Position numbers and translations under genes: made by a program | Notes under the pieces: generated by a model | What the model was told of the DNA's origin: nothing | What the model saw: the letters and a program-made list of their open reading frames with translations, nothing else | Databases searched by the model: none | DNA from: JBOFDK01 sp051646925 | GTDB taxonomy: Bacteria; Bacillota; Clostridia; Lachnospirales; Cellulosilyticaceae | NCBI GenBank assembly: GCA_051646925.1 | Contig: JBOFDK010000014.1 | Coordinates: 11,994-75,993 of the forward strand | Length of the DNA stretch: 64,000 nt | Direction of reading: 5' to 3' | Part shown: positions 35,334 to 45,224 of the stretch, piece by piece | How positions within the stretch are numbered: position 1 is the stretch's first letter | Layout: each line of letters starts with the position of its first letter

Positions 35334-37490
35334 TTAAGATGCGCCTTGTACTTGTTTCATAGACAAGCTTATTTTTTTCGTTTGAACATTTACACCTATT
35401 ACGATAACATCCACTATATCTCCTACTTTAACAACTTCTAAAGGATGTTTTATATAACGGTCACATAATTGTGATAAATGCACGAGTCCATCTTGATGCA
35501 CACCGATATCTACGAATGCACCAAAATCTACGATGTTACGAACTGTTCCTTTAAGTTTCATGCCTTCTTTTAAATCTTCAATTTCTAATACATCACTATG
35601 AAGAATAGGTTTTGGCATATCTTCCCTCGGGTCACGTCCTGGTTTTTCTAATTCTTTAATAATATCTTCTAATGTTGGAACACCAACTCCTAAAGTCGTT
35701 GCAAGTTGATTTAAGTCACCAATTTTATTGTGAAGTCCTGCAAATTGACCTGCTTTTTGTTCTTCTTTTGTATACCCTAAAGCTTCTAGTAGTCCTTGCG
35801 CTGTGTTGTATGACTCTGGATGCACTGCCGTATTATCTAAAAAATTCTTGCCTTCTGATACACGTAAAAACCCTGCACATTGTTCAAAAACTTTTGGTCC
35901 TAACCCTTTTACTTTTTTTATCTGCGCGCGACTTATAAACTTTCCATTTTCTTCTCTGTATATAATAATATTATTTGCTACTGTTTTTTTGATACCTGCA
36001 ACGTATTGTAATAACGATGATGACGCTGTATTAATATCAACACCTACAGCATTTACCGCATGCTCTACAACACCACCCAAACTTTCTTCTAGACGTTTTT
36101 GATTCATATCATGTTGATATTGACCTACACCTATTGACTTTGGATCTATTTTTACAAGCTCTGCTAGTGGGTCTTGAAGTCGTCTTGCAATTGATACAGC
36201 ACTTCTTACTCCTACATCATCATTTGGAAACTCTTCCGTTGCTAACTTTGAAGCTGAATATACTGATGCTCCCGCTTCATTTACAATAACATAATGTATT
36301 TTTTTCGGAATTTCTTTTAGCATATCTGCCACAAATTTTTCTGTTTCTCTTGACGCTGTTCCATTTCCTATAGATAACAAATCAACGTCATGTGTTTCTA
36401 TAAGTTGTTTTAATGTTTTTTTAGCTTCCTCTGTTTTGTTTTGAGGAGCCGTTGGATAAATAACTGTATTTGCAAGTTTTTTTCCTGTTTCATCTACTAC
36501 TGCTATTTTGCACCCTGTTCTAAACGCTGGGTCTACACCCATAACTATATGATTTTTGATTGGTGCTCCCATTAGTAGTTGATACAAGTTTTTATTAAAT
36601 ACTTCTAATCCACCTTCTTCTGCACGCTCAGTTAGTTCATTTCTAATGTCACGTTCGATTGCTGGTGCTATAAGTCTTTTGTAACTATCTTGAATAGTAC
36701 TTTCTAATATATCTTGCGCTGAACTATTTTTTTGAATAATTTGTGTCATAAGATACATTAACACTTTATCTGTAGGTGCTTCTAATTTCGCTGTAATAAT
36801 TTTTTCTTTTTCACCACGATTTATCGCTAATATACGATGTCCTGGCATTGCTTTGATTTTTTCATTGTAGTCATAATACATTGCAAAAACTTGTTTTTCA
36901 TCTTTTGTTTTGTCTTTTACTTTAGTTATAATTTCTGATTCTAAAAACGTTATTTTTCGGATATATCCTCTATACGTTGCATTATCTGAAATTTGCTCTG
37001 CCAAAATATCTTTTGCACCATCTAATGCTTGCTCTACTGTATCTACACCTTTTTCACTATCAATATACAGTTTTGCTTGCTCGCAAATATCCATAGCCTC
37101 TTGCTCCATAATAAGCTTTGCAAGCGGTTCTAACCCTTTTTCTTTAGCAATTGTTGCTCTAGTACGTTTTTTTGTTTTGTATGGTAAATAGAGGTCTTCT
37201 ACTTCTGTCATAGTTTGTGCTACTTCAATTTGTTTTTGAAGAACCTCTGTAAGTTTTCCTTGCTCATCTATAAGTCTTATTACTTGTTGTTGCCTTGCTT
37301 CTAGATTTTGCAAATACGTATATCGTTCATGAAATTTACGAAGAACTTCATCATCTAGTCCTCCTGTTAATTCTTTTCTATATCTCGCAATAAAAGGAAT
37401 AGTATTACCCTCTTCTATAAGCTGTATTGTTTGTGTTACCTGTTCTTTTTTTATGCCTAACTCTTGTTGTAGTATATTTATTTTATCCAT
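35334..37490 (-). CDS. tex: Tex-family RNA-binding transcription accessory protein
   Basis: 718 residues, full length. The N-terminal Tex domain (NTIPFIARYRKELTGGLDDE), the YqgF-like nuclease fold (IVMGVDPAFRTGCKIAVVDE), the helix-hairpin-helix pair and the C-terminal S1 domain (LKGTVRNIVDFGAFVDIG, about 640-712) are all visible. Tex is a conserved nucleic acid-binding protein with a loosely defined role in transcription. It ends at a strong terminator. Confidence 0.96.
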   Translation of the reverse strand: MDKINILQQELGIKKEQVTQTIQLIEEGNTIPFIARYRKELTGGLDDEVLRKFHERYTYLQNLEARQQQVIRLIDEQGKLTEVLQKQIEVAQTMTEVEDLYLPYKTKKRTRATIAKEKGLEPLAKLIMEQEAMDICEQAKLYIDSEKGVDTVEQALDGAKDILAEQISDNATYRGYIRKITFLESEIITKVKDKTKDEKQVFAMYYDYNEKIKAMPGHRILAINRGEKEKIITAKLEAPTDKVLMYLMTQIIQKNSSAQDILESTIQDSYKRLIAPAIERDIRNELTERAEEGGLEVFNKNLYQLLMGAPIKNHIVMGVDPAFRTGCKIAVVDETGKKLANTVIYPTAPQNKTEEAKKTLKQLIETHDVDLLSIGNGTASRETEKFVADMLKEIPKKIHYVIVNEAGASVYSASKLATEEFPNDDVGVRSAVSIARRLQDPLAELVKIDPKSIGVGQYQHDMNQKRLEESLGGVVEHAVNAVGVDINTASSSLLQYVAGIKKTVANNIIIYREENGKFISRAQIKKVKGLGPKVFEQCAGFLRVSEGKNFLDNTAVHPESYNTAQGLLEALGYTKEEQKAGQFAGLHNKIGDLNQLATTLGVGVPTLEDIIKELEKPGRDPREDMPKPILHSDVLEIEDLKEGMKLKGTVRNIVDFGAFVDIGVHQDGLVHLSQLCDRYIKHPLEVVKVGDIVDVIVIGVNVQTKKISLSMKQVQGAS

Positions 37491-37570
37491 TAAATCTAAA
37501 CTCCCTCTTTTGTAAACATTTATGCTATTAAAACATTTTTTTATCCAAAGTACAACTATTATTATTTTTC

Positions 37571-38464
37571 TTAATTATAGTTACTGTTATCTCTATTACG
37601 TCTATTACTGTAATATATATCTTCATCAGCAAATTTGTTATTCACTCTATCATTTTTCTCATTATGATATATATTATCACTATTGTGATTATTATTGTAA
37701 TATATATTTTCACTATTGTATTTGTTATTAGGATATATATTACCTTTATTGCACTTATTATTAGGATATATATCATTGTTATTGTATTTATTATTGTGAT
37801 ATACATTATCACTATTGTCTTCGCTATATTTACAATTACAGTTATCACTACATTGACAACTATCATTACATATATAACTTTCACTACCTTTGCAGAAAAA
37901 TCTTATTTCTCTTAATTCTTTATTTCCACAACTTTTGAAACAAACTACAGTTGTTAATAAAGTTCCATACTGCCTTTTAATAACTTGGCTAAATGCTTCT
38001 GCTACACTCATTGTTTTACTATAACCTGTATAACCTTCTAAATTTACAGGAAGGTTTTTCGGTATTACAGCAACTTGAATCATACTTTTTAGCGGAATTA
38101 ATGTTTGTGGTACTAGCGATACACCTCTAAATAACGGGTTATTGTGTAGTGCATTACAAAAAACGCTAGCAATATCTCTTTGATTTTTTTGTGCAATTCC
38201 AGTAAATATAATTTCTTCCTCATTACAATAGATATGTGTACATAGAACAGTATTTCCTGTACGGTAATATTTTGGCAATATTACTCTAATACATTCAGCT
38301 TGCTGTCTATATTCAACTACTATACCTAAATCTAATACCTTTTCACACCCTTCTGATACACCTTCTTGCGGTTCCATTATATGAACCGAGTTGTCTTGAC
38401 CTAGTGTATAGTACAATAAAGTTACTATTTCATACCATGGTGGATAAACTTGTTGCATATTCAT
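37571..38464 (-). CDS. Unknown protein with an 11-residue Asn/Tyr repeat tail
   Basis: 297 residues, start at 38464 where AAAGGAG has good spacing. The N-terminal two thirds (PPWYEIVTLLYYTLGQ, a VAVIPKNLPVNLEGYTG segment, AFSQVIKRQYGTLLTTV) are globular and unrecognised. A Cys-rich bridge (CNDSCQCSDNCNC) follows near 200. The tail is five tandem units of 11 residues, N-I-Y-x-N-N-K-x-N-x-x (DNA 37643-37807), plus a decayed sixth. The composition suggests a structural or spore/surface protein, but no signal peptide is present. It may be specific to this lineage. Confidence 0.8.
   Translation of the reverse strand: MNMQQVYPPWYEIVTLLYYTLGQDNSVHIMEPQEGVSEGCEKVLDLGIVVEYRQQAECIRVILPKYYRTGNTVLCTHIYCNEEEIIFTGIAQKNQRDIASVFCNALHNNPLFRGVSLVPQTLIPLKSMIQVAVIPKNLPVNLEGYTGYSKTMSVAEAFSQVIKRQYGTLLTTVVCFKSCGNKELREIRFFCKGSESYICNDSCQCSDNCNCKYSEDNSDNVYHNNKYNNNDIYPNNKCNKGNIYPNNKYNSENIYYNNNHNSDNIYHNEKNDRVNNKFADEDIYYSNRRNRDNSNYN
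37643..37807. repeat. Five tandem 33-bp coding repeats
   Basis: The DNA encodes five 11-residue units (NVYHNNKYNNN, DIYPNNKCNKG, NIYPNNKYNSE, NIYYNNNHNSD, NIYHNEKNDRV). The repeated GATATATAT core is visible on the plus strand. Confidence 0.9.
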
Positions 38465-38519
38465 AATCATACTCCTTTCTAGTTACACTTATAGTATATG
38501 CAGGAGTATGCTATTTGGT

Positions 38520-39428
38520 TTAATATTTTAATTCTTCATCTATCCAAACTTTTGCACCGCTCTGATCTGCTTGCAACATTTGAACTTGCCACTCTACGTC
38601 TAATGTATCCAAAAAGCCCACCATTTCTCGCCTGAAGCTAACTACATTTTTAACTACTGCTATAAGTGTTGGCCCCGCTCCACTTAAAAAACTTCCTTTA
38701 GCACCACATTTATTTGCATGCTCAAATATTTGTCTCATATTTGGGATAAGTTGTTCACGATATGGTTCATGAAAACGATCCTCCATAGCCATAGCTAAAT
38801 TTTCAATATCTCCTGTAATCATAGACGCTGTTAATAACGCTGCTCGGCTTGCATTGAAAACTCCATCTTTCAAACTAATTTGTTCCGGAATTACTTCTCT
38901 AGCTTTTTCCGTTGCTAGTGTAAAGTTTGGAATCATTACTGCAAAATGAATGTTTTCAGCAACGTTAATTTTAACGTATTTCATATCTTCTTCATTCATA
39001 GCACCAACTGTCATTCCACCTAAAATCGCTGGTGTTGTATTGTCAGGATGTCCTTCTAATTGCGCTGCCATTTGTACTAACTCTTCTTTTGAAAAAAAGC
39101 TTCTGCTAAGTGCATTTGCTATATGCAGTCCCGCTACTATACACGCTGCGCTACTACCAAGTCCTCTTGTATGAGGTATAGTATCTTTTTGAATAATACG
39201 AATACCTGGTACATCACGTTTTATTACGTCATAGAAATGACAAATAGTTTTATATATTAAATTTGTTTCATCTGTTGGTATACCTACGTTACCATTTTCA
39301 ATAATAATTTCTAACCCTTCTGAAATTTCTTCTGCGTACACAATATTATACATCTGTAGTGCCATTCCTATACTGTCAAACCCAGGTCCCATATTAGCAG
39401 TCGTTGCTGGTACTTTTACTTTAATCAT
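38520..39428 (-). CDS. thrB: Homoserine kinase (GHMP family)
   Basis: 302 residues. KVPATTANMGPGFDSIGMAL at 4-23, the GHMP ATP loop RGLGSSAACIVAG near 90-102 and GAKGSFLSGAGPTLIAV near 245 identify ThrB. It phosphorylates homoserine on the way to threonine. It lies 26 bp after tmk. hom is 3 kb away in a separate unit, and no thrC is present in the window. Confidence 0.95.
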   Translation of the reverse strand: MIKVKVPATTANMGPGFDSIGMALQMYNIVYAEEISEGLEIIIENGNVGIPTDETNLIYKTICHFYDVIKRDVPGIRIIQKDTIPHTRGLGSSAACIVAGLHIANALSRSFFSKEELVQMAAQLEGHPDNTTPAILGGMTVGAMNEEDMKYVKINVAENIHFAVMIPNFTLATEKAREVIPEQISLKDGVFNASRAALLTASMITGDIENLAMAMEDRFHEPYREQLIPNMRQIFEHANKCGAKGSFLSGAGPTLIAVVKNVVSFRREMVGFLDTLDVEWQVQMLQADQSGAKVWIDEELKY

Positions 39429-39454
39429 ACAGTTCTCCTTTTCAGTATTTCGGA

Positions 39455-40072
39455 TTATTTTTCTATAATTTTTTTATATACAACATCAAAAATTCGATCT
39501 ATCATTTCATCCATTGGTAATGTTCCATCAATCATAACACAAGGTTCTTTTTTCTCTTTGTAAACTTGACGATACCCCTTTTCAACCATTTCATGAAACG
39601 CCTTACCTTCAAGATCTAATCTATTAATATCTTCTACTTCTTGCTTTCTTTTTGTACTTATTTCTACTGGTAAATCAATAATAATATTTAAATCAGGATA
39701 CACATCACATACAAACTCATTTAGTCTACGCACTGTATCTTCGCCTAACCTTCTAGCATACCCTTGATACACTATCGTACTAATATGAAATCTATCTGTT
39801 ATTACTATTTTACCTTTTTCTATACTAGGTATTACTTTATTTACAAGATGTTCACGTCTAGCCGCTAAATATAATAGCAATTCTGTTTTTGCATCCACTT
39901 CATAATCCATAATAGCATTTCTTATATTTTCAGCTGATGGAATCCCGCCCGGCTCTCTTGTTACAACAACTTCATAACCTAGTTTTTCTAATCTTTCTTT
40001 TAATACTTTTGCCGTAGTACTTTTACCTGTAGCTTCCCCGCCTTCTAATGCTATAAATAAACCTTTACTCAT
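39455..40072 (-). CDS. tmk: Thymidylate kinase
   Basis: 205 residues. P-loop GGEATGKST at 10-18, the DR motif in ITDRFHIST, and VTREPGG. It makes dTDP from dTMP. Upstream is the terminator of the aspartokinase gene, so tmk-thrB is a separate two-gene unit. Confidence 0.96.
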   Translation of the reverse strand: MSKGLFIALEGGEATGKSTTAKVLKERLEKLGYEVVVTREPGGIPSAENIRNAIMDYEVDAKTELLLYLAARREHLVNKVIPSIEKGKIVITDRFHISTIVYQGYARRLGEDTVRRLNEFVCDVYPDLNIIIDLPVEISTKRKQEVEDINRLDLEGKAFHEMVEKGYRQVYKEKKEPCVMIDGTLPMDEMIDRIFDVVYKKIIEK

Positions 40073-40127
40073 CTGTATTTCCTCCTGCTTTTGTCCTTTA
40101 TTCGTTAAGCTAATTATAACACAAATT

Positions 40128-40163
40128 AAAGCCTACCATTACATTTGCATGGTAGGCTTTAAC
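40128..40163 (-). terminator. Hairpin terminator after aspartokinase
   Basis: AAAGCCTACCAT and ATGGTAGGCTTT form a 12-bp perfect stem around a 9-nt loop. The U-run is broken, so strength is uncertain. Confidence 0.8.
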
Positions 40164-40172
40164 TATTTTTTC

Positions 40173-41381
40173 TTAATCTTCTAATTGAAACGCATCATGA
40201 ATTGCATTCATAGCTTTGTTCATTTGATTTTTATCAATAAGAATAGATATTTTAATTTCAGATGTAGATATTTTGTGAATATTAATATTTGCATCATACA
40301 TTGCTTCAAACATTTTTGATGCAACACCTGCATTTGCAACCATACCACCACCTACTACTGAAACTTTTGCAAGTGTTTCGTTATACTCTACCTCTTTTAC
40401 ACCCCAACGCTTCTTATTTTCAGTTACTACTTCTTTTACATCTTCTAGCGCTGTATCGGCTACTGTAAAAGCAATATCTTTTGTACCATCTCTACCAATA
40501 GATTGAAGGATAATATCTACATTAATATTTTTCTTTGCTAACGTTGCAAAAACATCAAATGCTTTACCTGGTGCATCTGGTAAACCGATAAGAGATACAC
40601 TTGCTATTTCATCATCACCTGCTACACCACTAATTAACATTCTTTCCATTTTACAAACCTCCTTAACAACTGTTCCCTCTGCATTTGTCAAACTAGAACG
40701 TACAACTAACTCTACATTGTATTTTTTTGCTAACTCTACTGACCTATTATGTAATACTTTTGCACCTAATGATGCAAGTTCTAGCATTTCATTGTATGTA
40801 ATTTCTTCGATTTTTTTAGCATTTTTTACAATTCTTGGATCTGCAGTATAAACACCATCAACATCTGTATAAATTTCACATTTATCTGCATGAAGAGCTG
40901 CAGCAATAGCTACTGCTGTTGTATCACTACCACCACGTCCAAGCGTCGTTAAATCGTCAAATCTATTTATACCTTGAAATCCTGTAACTATAACAATATT
41001 TTTTCGCTCTATTTCTCTTTGGATACGATTTGGCTTAATTTTTTTTAGTCTTGCATTACTATAATCCGATGTTGTTTTCATACCAACTTGATAAGCGTTT
41101 AGAGAAACTGCAGGTAATCCAAGTTCTGTTAATGCCATTGCCATTAGTGCAACAGATTGTTGTTCACCAGTTGTAAGAAGCATATCCATTTCTCTTTTTG
41201 AAGGATTTTTACTTATTTCTTTTGCTTTTGCTATAAGGTCATCTGTTGTATCCCCTTGTGCTGATAATACAACAACAACATCATGACCTTGTTTATAAGT
41301 GTCAGCTACTCTTTTTGCAACATTAAAAACACGTTCCGCATTTGCAACAGAGCTTCCACCAAATTTTTGTACAATTAACAT
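40173..41381 (-). CDS. Aspartate kinase
   Basis: 402 residues. KFGGSSVANAERV at 6-18, GRGGSDTTAVAIA near 148, and two C-terminal ACT domains (about 262-400), which in the family bind amino-acid effectors such as lysine or threonine. It phosphorylates aspartate, the first step to lysine, methionine and threonine. It is the last gene of the hom operon. Confidence 0.94.
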   Translation of the reverse strand: MLIVQKFGGSSVANAERVFNVAKRVADTYKQGHDVVVVLSAQGDTTDDLIAKAKEISKNPSKREMDMLLTTGEQQSVALMAMALTELGLPAVSLNAYQVGMKTTSDYSNARLKKIKPNRIQREIERKNIVIVTGFQGINRFDDLTTLGRGGSDTTAVAIAAALHADKCEIYTDVDGVYTADPRIVKNAKKIEEITYNEMLELASLGAKVLHNRSVELAKKYNVELVVRSSLTNAEGTVVKEVCKMERMLISGVAGDDEIASVSLIGLPDAPGKAFDVFATLAKKNINVDIILQSIGRDGTKDIAFTVADTALEDVKEVVTENKKRWGVKEVEYNETLAKVSVVGGGMVANAGVASKMFEAMYDANINIHKISTSEIKISILIDKNQMNKAMNAIHDAFQLED

Positions 41382-41421
41382 TGGCTTCCTCCCTTTGACA
41401 TATAACTTTCTATACTAAAGA

Positions 41422-42642
41422 TTATTTTTGTATAAAATATTTCATAATATAATGCCCATCTTTTATTGCTATACCTGTATTTTTTGCAAATTTTTCTGTA
41501 TATACAGCTTCTGCATTATAGTTTTTTCTATCAGTACTATCATAAATCATATAAGGTACTGGGTCAGATGTATGCGTTCTTAAACTTAAAGGCGTTGCAT
41601 GATCTGGTAATACCATTAATTTATAATCAATGCTTTTTTCTTCTAACATTTTCAAAACAGGACCTATTATTTGTTTATCTATTTCCTCAATTGCCTTGAT
41701 TTTGTTATCTTGTTCATTACGATGCCCCGCTTCATCTGGTCCTTCTAGGTGAATATATATAAAATCTTTATCTTCATCTATTAGCCATTTTAATGCAGCG
41801 TCTTTTTTACCTTCATAATTCGTATGTATATTACCAGTTGCGCCCTCTACATCAATAGAAACCATATCAGCTGTAATTCCTATTCCTTTAATCAAATCTA
41901 CTGCCGAAATAACTGCACCATCAATATCGTATTTAGATTTAAAACTTGGAAGATTTGGCTTTGAACCTTCTCCCCATATCCATATACTATTTGCAGGTTT
42001 TAGACCTTTCTTACGGCGACTTTCGTTGATTGGATGATTATTTAGTAATTCATAGCTTTTTTTCGTTATATCCCAAATAAATTCAGCGTGTTCACCTTCT
42101 GGCTTATGCTCCCCAGCTTTTAGTCCTACAATGTCATGAGGTGGTATTAATCCAATATTTGCACTTCCACCATTCCATACCAATAAGTGACGGTAACTAG
42201 CACCTGTATAAAACTTTTTGATTTCATCGCCAAATGCATTTTGAATAACTTCTATTAATTGATTTGCTTCTTCTGTTGTAATTTCACCAGCGCTATGATC
42301 TAAAATTGTTTTATCATCATAATCATTCTCATCTTCTGAGACTGTAATTATATTTGTACGAAATGTAATATCTGTATCGTTAAGTTCTACACCTATACTT
42401 AAAGCTTCAAATGGACTTCTTCCAAAATAATACTGTTGTGGATTATAACCTAATATAGCTAAGTTTGCTATATCACTCCCCTTTGCACAACCTTTTGGTA
42501 TTGTATTCACCATACCTATTTCACTATAAGGTGCATACTTATCCATCGTTACTGTTTTTGCATATTCAAGTGGTGTTTTTCCTTCAAGTGATATAATTGG
42601 CTCATCTGCCATTCCGTCTAACAATACAACAATATACTTCAT
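41422..42642 (-). CDS. ApgM-type cofactor-independent phosphoglycerate mutase-like protein
   Basis: 406 residues of the alkaline phosphatase superfamily: VVLLDGMADEP at the start, GCAKGSDIANLAILGY with the catalytic Ser position, and LPDHATPLSLRTHTSDPVPY near the end for metal ligands. Its place between hom and an aspartokinase gene is known in other bacteria, where it has been predicted to replace homoserine kinase. A true thrB is also nearby, so the role is open. Confidence 0.88.
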   Translation of the reverse strand: MKYIVVLLDGMADEPIISLEGKTPLEYAKTVTMDKYAPYSEIGMVNTIPKGCAKGSDIANLAILGYNPQQYYFGRSPFEALSIGVELNDTDITFRTNIITVSEDENDYDDKTILDHSAGEITTEEANQLIEVIQNAFGDEIKKFYTGASYRHLLVWNGGSANIGLIPPHDIVGLKAGEHKPEGEHAEFIWDITKKSYELLNNHPINESRRKKGLKPANSIWIWGEGSKPNLPSFKSKYDIDGAVISAVDLIKGIGITADMVSIDVEGATGNIHTNYEGKKDAALKWLIDEDKDFIYIHLEGPDEAGHRNEQDNKIKAIEEIDKQIIGPVLKMLEEKSIDYKLMVLPDHATPLSLRTHTSDPVPYMIYDSTDRKNYNAEAVYTEKFAKNTGIAIKDGHYIMKYFIQK

Positions 42643-42655
42643 ACAAATCCCCCTT

Positions 42656-43867
42656 TTATTTTTCTATACGTATTTTAGTAACTACATTACAATCCTTGAT
42701 ATTATTTAATTTACTTTCAATATCTTTTTTCTTTTCATGTGGTGTTACAAATACATATCCATCTTTTGATGCAACCTCTTCAACATCTCCAAATAGTTCT
42801 TTGACTAATATTTTTGCAAGATTTACATCCCCATCTAATCTTACAAAATATGCTACTACCATATCTTCTATGTTTGAAAGTTTAACTTTTTCTTTTGACC
42901 AAAAGACTGTTATATTAACCCCATCATGTCTTGCTGCATCTATCATATCTGCAACCATCGCACTTGCTGTAGGTAATTTCCCAGCTCCTCGCCCATAAAA
43001 CATTAAATCTCCAACCATATTTCCATTTACCAATATAGCATTAAAAACATCACTAACCATAGCAAGTGGATGTTCTTTAGAAATCATAGTTGGCTCAACA
43101 CTTGCAAAAATATTTTCCCCTTGCTTTTTGCAACTACCTAATAATTTAATCTCACAACCGATAAGTGCTGCATCATCCATATCTCTAGACGTAATTTTTG
43201 TAATTCCCTCTGTTGTAATTTCTTTAAAATCAACGTGCTCCTCAAAAGCTAATGATGATAAAATAGCTATTTTACGACAAGCATCATGTCCTTCTACGTC
43301 TGCTTCTGGATTACGCTCTGCATAACCTAGTTGTTGCGCTTCTTTCAAAACATCTTCAAAACTTCGTTTTTCATCACGCATTTTAGTTAAAATAAAATTC
43401 GTTGTACCGTTTAAAATTCCTGTAATCTCCATCACTTCATCTGCTGTTAATGCACTATTTAATGGGCGAATAATTGGAATTCCGCCACCTACACTAGCTT
43501 CAAAAAGAAAGTTAACTTTTTTATTATGTGCAATTTCTAACAGTTCTGGACCATACATTGCAACAAGTTCTTTGTTAGATGTTACTACGCTTTTCCCACT
43601 TTCTAGTAACATTTTTACATATTCATATGCTGGACTTACGCCCCCCATAGCTTCTGCAACAATTTTAACTTCCTCATCTTCTAGTATAATATTTATGTCA
43701 TTTACAAACTTTTCCTTAATAGGACTATCTAAAAATTCACGCTTATCTAAAATGTATTTCACATCTAAACTATTGCCTACTTTTTTACCAATTTTGTTTT
43801 TATTTTTTTCTAATACTTCAACTACCCCAGATCCTACCGTACCATACCCTAGAACTGCTACGTTCAT
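42656..43867 (-). CDS. hom: Homoserine dehydrogenase
   Basis: 403 residues. NAD(P)-binding GYGTVGSGV at 7-15, the dehydrogenase motif ILNGTTNFILTKM, and a C-terminal ACT-like segment that could mediate threonine inhibition. It converts aspartate semialdehyde to homoserine. It is 13 bp upstream of the ApgM-like gene and 14 bp after the ACT-domain gene. Confidence 0.95.
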   Translation of the reverse strand: MNVAVLGYGTVGSGVVEVLEKNKNKIGKKVGNSLDVKYILDKREFLDSPIKEKFVNDINIILEDEEVKIVAEAMGGVSPAYEYVKMLLESGKSVVTSNKELVAMYGPELLEIAHNKKVNFLFEASVGGGIPIIRPLNSALTADEVMEITGILNGTTNFILTKMRDEKRSFEDVLKEAQQLGYAERNPEADVEGHDACRKIAILSSLAFEEHVDFKEITTEGITKITSRDMDDAALIGCEIKLLGSCKKQGENIFASVEPTMISKEHPLAMVSDVFNAILVNGNMVGDLMFYGRGAGKLPTASAMVADMIDAARHDGVNITVFWSKEKVKLSNIEDMVVAYFVRLDGDVNLAKILVKELFGDVEEVASKDGYVFVTPHEKKKDIESKLNNIKDCNVVTKIRIEK

Positions 43868-43881
43868 TTTATATCACTCCC

Positions 43882-44322
43882 CTATTCTCTAGCTAATACT
43901 TTTACACTCTGCACACCATTTATATCTCCTAGTTGCATCAATAATTCATCTATTTCTATATTCATATTCATAGTCTGCATACATAAATTTATCATTGCAA
44001 TACCATTCATTGGAATCATCTGATTAAGTGTCAAAATATTGCCACCTACATAAGCTATATGATTTAGTACATCAGATAATTTTCCAAGTTCATCTTTCAA
44101 ATAGACTACTATTGTAATTATACTACCTTGTCCTTTTTCATAAAATGGCATGATAGAGTCTTTGTATTTATAAAAAGAACTTCTACTAATACCTACATGC
44201 TCAGACGCCTCTTGAACACTCATTGATTTATTTGCTTGAAGCAAGTCCTTAACTTCCATAACTTTTAAAAATACCTCTGGAAGTACATCTTGTTCAACAA
44301 TATAAAATTGTTTCTTTTTCAT
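43882..44322 (-). CDS. ACT-domain protein (PheB/UPF0735 family)
   Basis: 146 residues. An N-terminal helix-turn-helix-like segment (SVQEASEHVGISRSSFYKYK) is followed by an ACT domain (about 78-145, TIVVYLKDELGKLSDVLNHIA). The family is linked to amino-acid regulation. The start is at MKKKQFYIVEQDVLP (44322), with GGGAGAA upstream; a longer frame back to 44358 lacks a ribosome binding site. It is first in the hom operon and may sense threonine. Confidence 0.88.
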   Translation of the reverse strand: MKKKQFYIVEQDVLPEVFLKVMEVKDLLQANKSMSVQEASEHVGISRSSFYKYKDSIMPFYEKGQGSIITIVVYLKDELGKLSDVLNHIAYVGGNILTLNQMIPMNGIAMINLCMQTMNMNIEIDELLMQLGDINGVQSVKVLARE

Positions 44323-44432
44323 AATAACACATTCTCCCTGTTCGCACACGATGAACATTTGTTTTCACTATACAGACTATGCATAGAAATAACTTATTAT
44401 GCTTATCTTTCTAGCGTGTCTCAATTATTTTA

Positions 44433-45224
44433 TTATTTTGTTTCACTTATTTTATTTTCTTTTCTAAATGCAGTCCATGGCATATTTTTATGCATTATAA
44501 GCATACGAATAAACCAATAACATGACGCAAGCGCCATAAATAACCATTTAGGACATAGTATTAGACCTGTATAAACACAATCAAATGTCTCTGATTTTTT
44601 CAATTTTCGACTCATTTCAAATAACTTAACCATCATTCCCATACTAAAAATTGTAGAAATACCAATACGAATAAGTAAAAACGGTATTCCCATACTACTA
44701 ATAATATCAGTTACTGAGAACGTATTATTTATCAATTGCGATACGAGTTCTACACTTCCTAGTACTCCCGCTATAATAATAAAAATAATTGGTAGAAATC
44801 TCAAAAATCCAAGCATTTCACCTGCACCTATACCTACGCCGCCGCCCCACTTAATATTACTCTTATCGCACCATAGCTTAAGCTGCGCTAATAAATGCTG
44901 TGTTTGTGTTCCTTCAAAAAAACCACAATTTGAAACAGTATATAATGTAAATGTAAGCTGATTATCATGACAAAATTTTTCTAATTCTTTTAAAAACACA
45001 AGCACATGAGATGGTAATCCATCTACATACACAGGTACTCCAAGAACTACTTTATCACAATTTTTAATATGTTCAAAAACATCATTATACTTATTAGCTC
45101 TTGGCAATTTGATTGTCAAACTATCATTTTTATTAGCCCCTAAAAAAGTACAAACATAACCTAGAAAATAAGCTGAATTGCTCCATTTACGTTTTGGACT
45201 TGCATCTATGAATAACGTTTTCAT
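44433..45224 (-). CDS. NAD(P)H-dependent FMN reductase-like protein with membrane tail
   Basis: 263 residues. The first ~130 residues are a flavodoxin-like fold (LFIDASPKRKWSNSAYF, VVLGVPVYVDGLPSHVLVFL). The rest has three hydrophobic segments (about 145-165, 185-210 and 222-240), so it is anchored in the membrane. It overlaps the other flavodoxin-fold gene by 4 bp (ATGA). An electron-transfer or thiol-linked role is possible; no function is established. Confidence 0.75.
   Translation of the reverse strand: MKTLFIDASPKRKWSNSAYFLGYVCTFLGANKNDSLTIKLPRANKYNDVFEHIKNCDKVVLGVPVYVDGLPSHVLVFLKELEKFCHDNQLTFTLYTVSNCGFFEGTQTQHLLAQLKLWCDKSNIKWGGGVGIGAGEMLGFLRFLPIIFIIIAGVLGSVELVSQLINNTFSVTDIISSMGIPFLLIRIGISTIFSMGMMVKLFEMSRKLKKSETFDCVYTGLILCPKWLFMALASCYWFIRMLIMHKNMPWTAFRKENKISETK

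Noticed and set aside
37643..37807. CRISPR-like array of 33-bp units
   Set aside because: The units are in frame within an ORF, vary in the same positions and have no unique spacers.
44323..44432. T-box or threonine riboswitch before the hom operon
   Set aside because: Only 110 bp separate the first gene from its neighbour, with no specifier-loop structure or T-box sequence visible.
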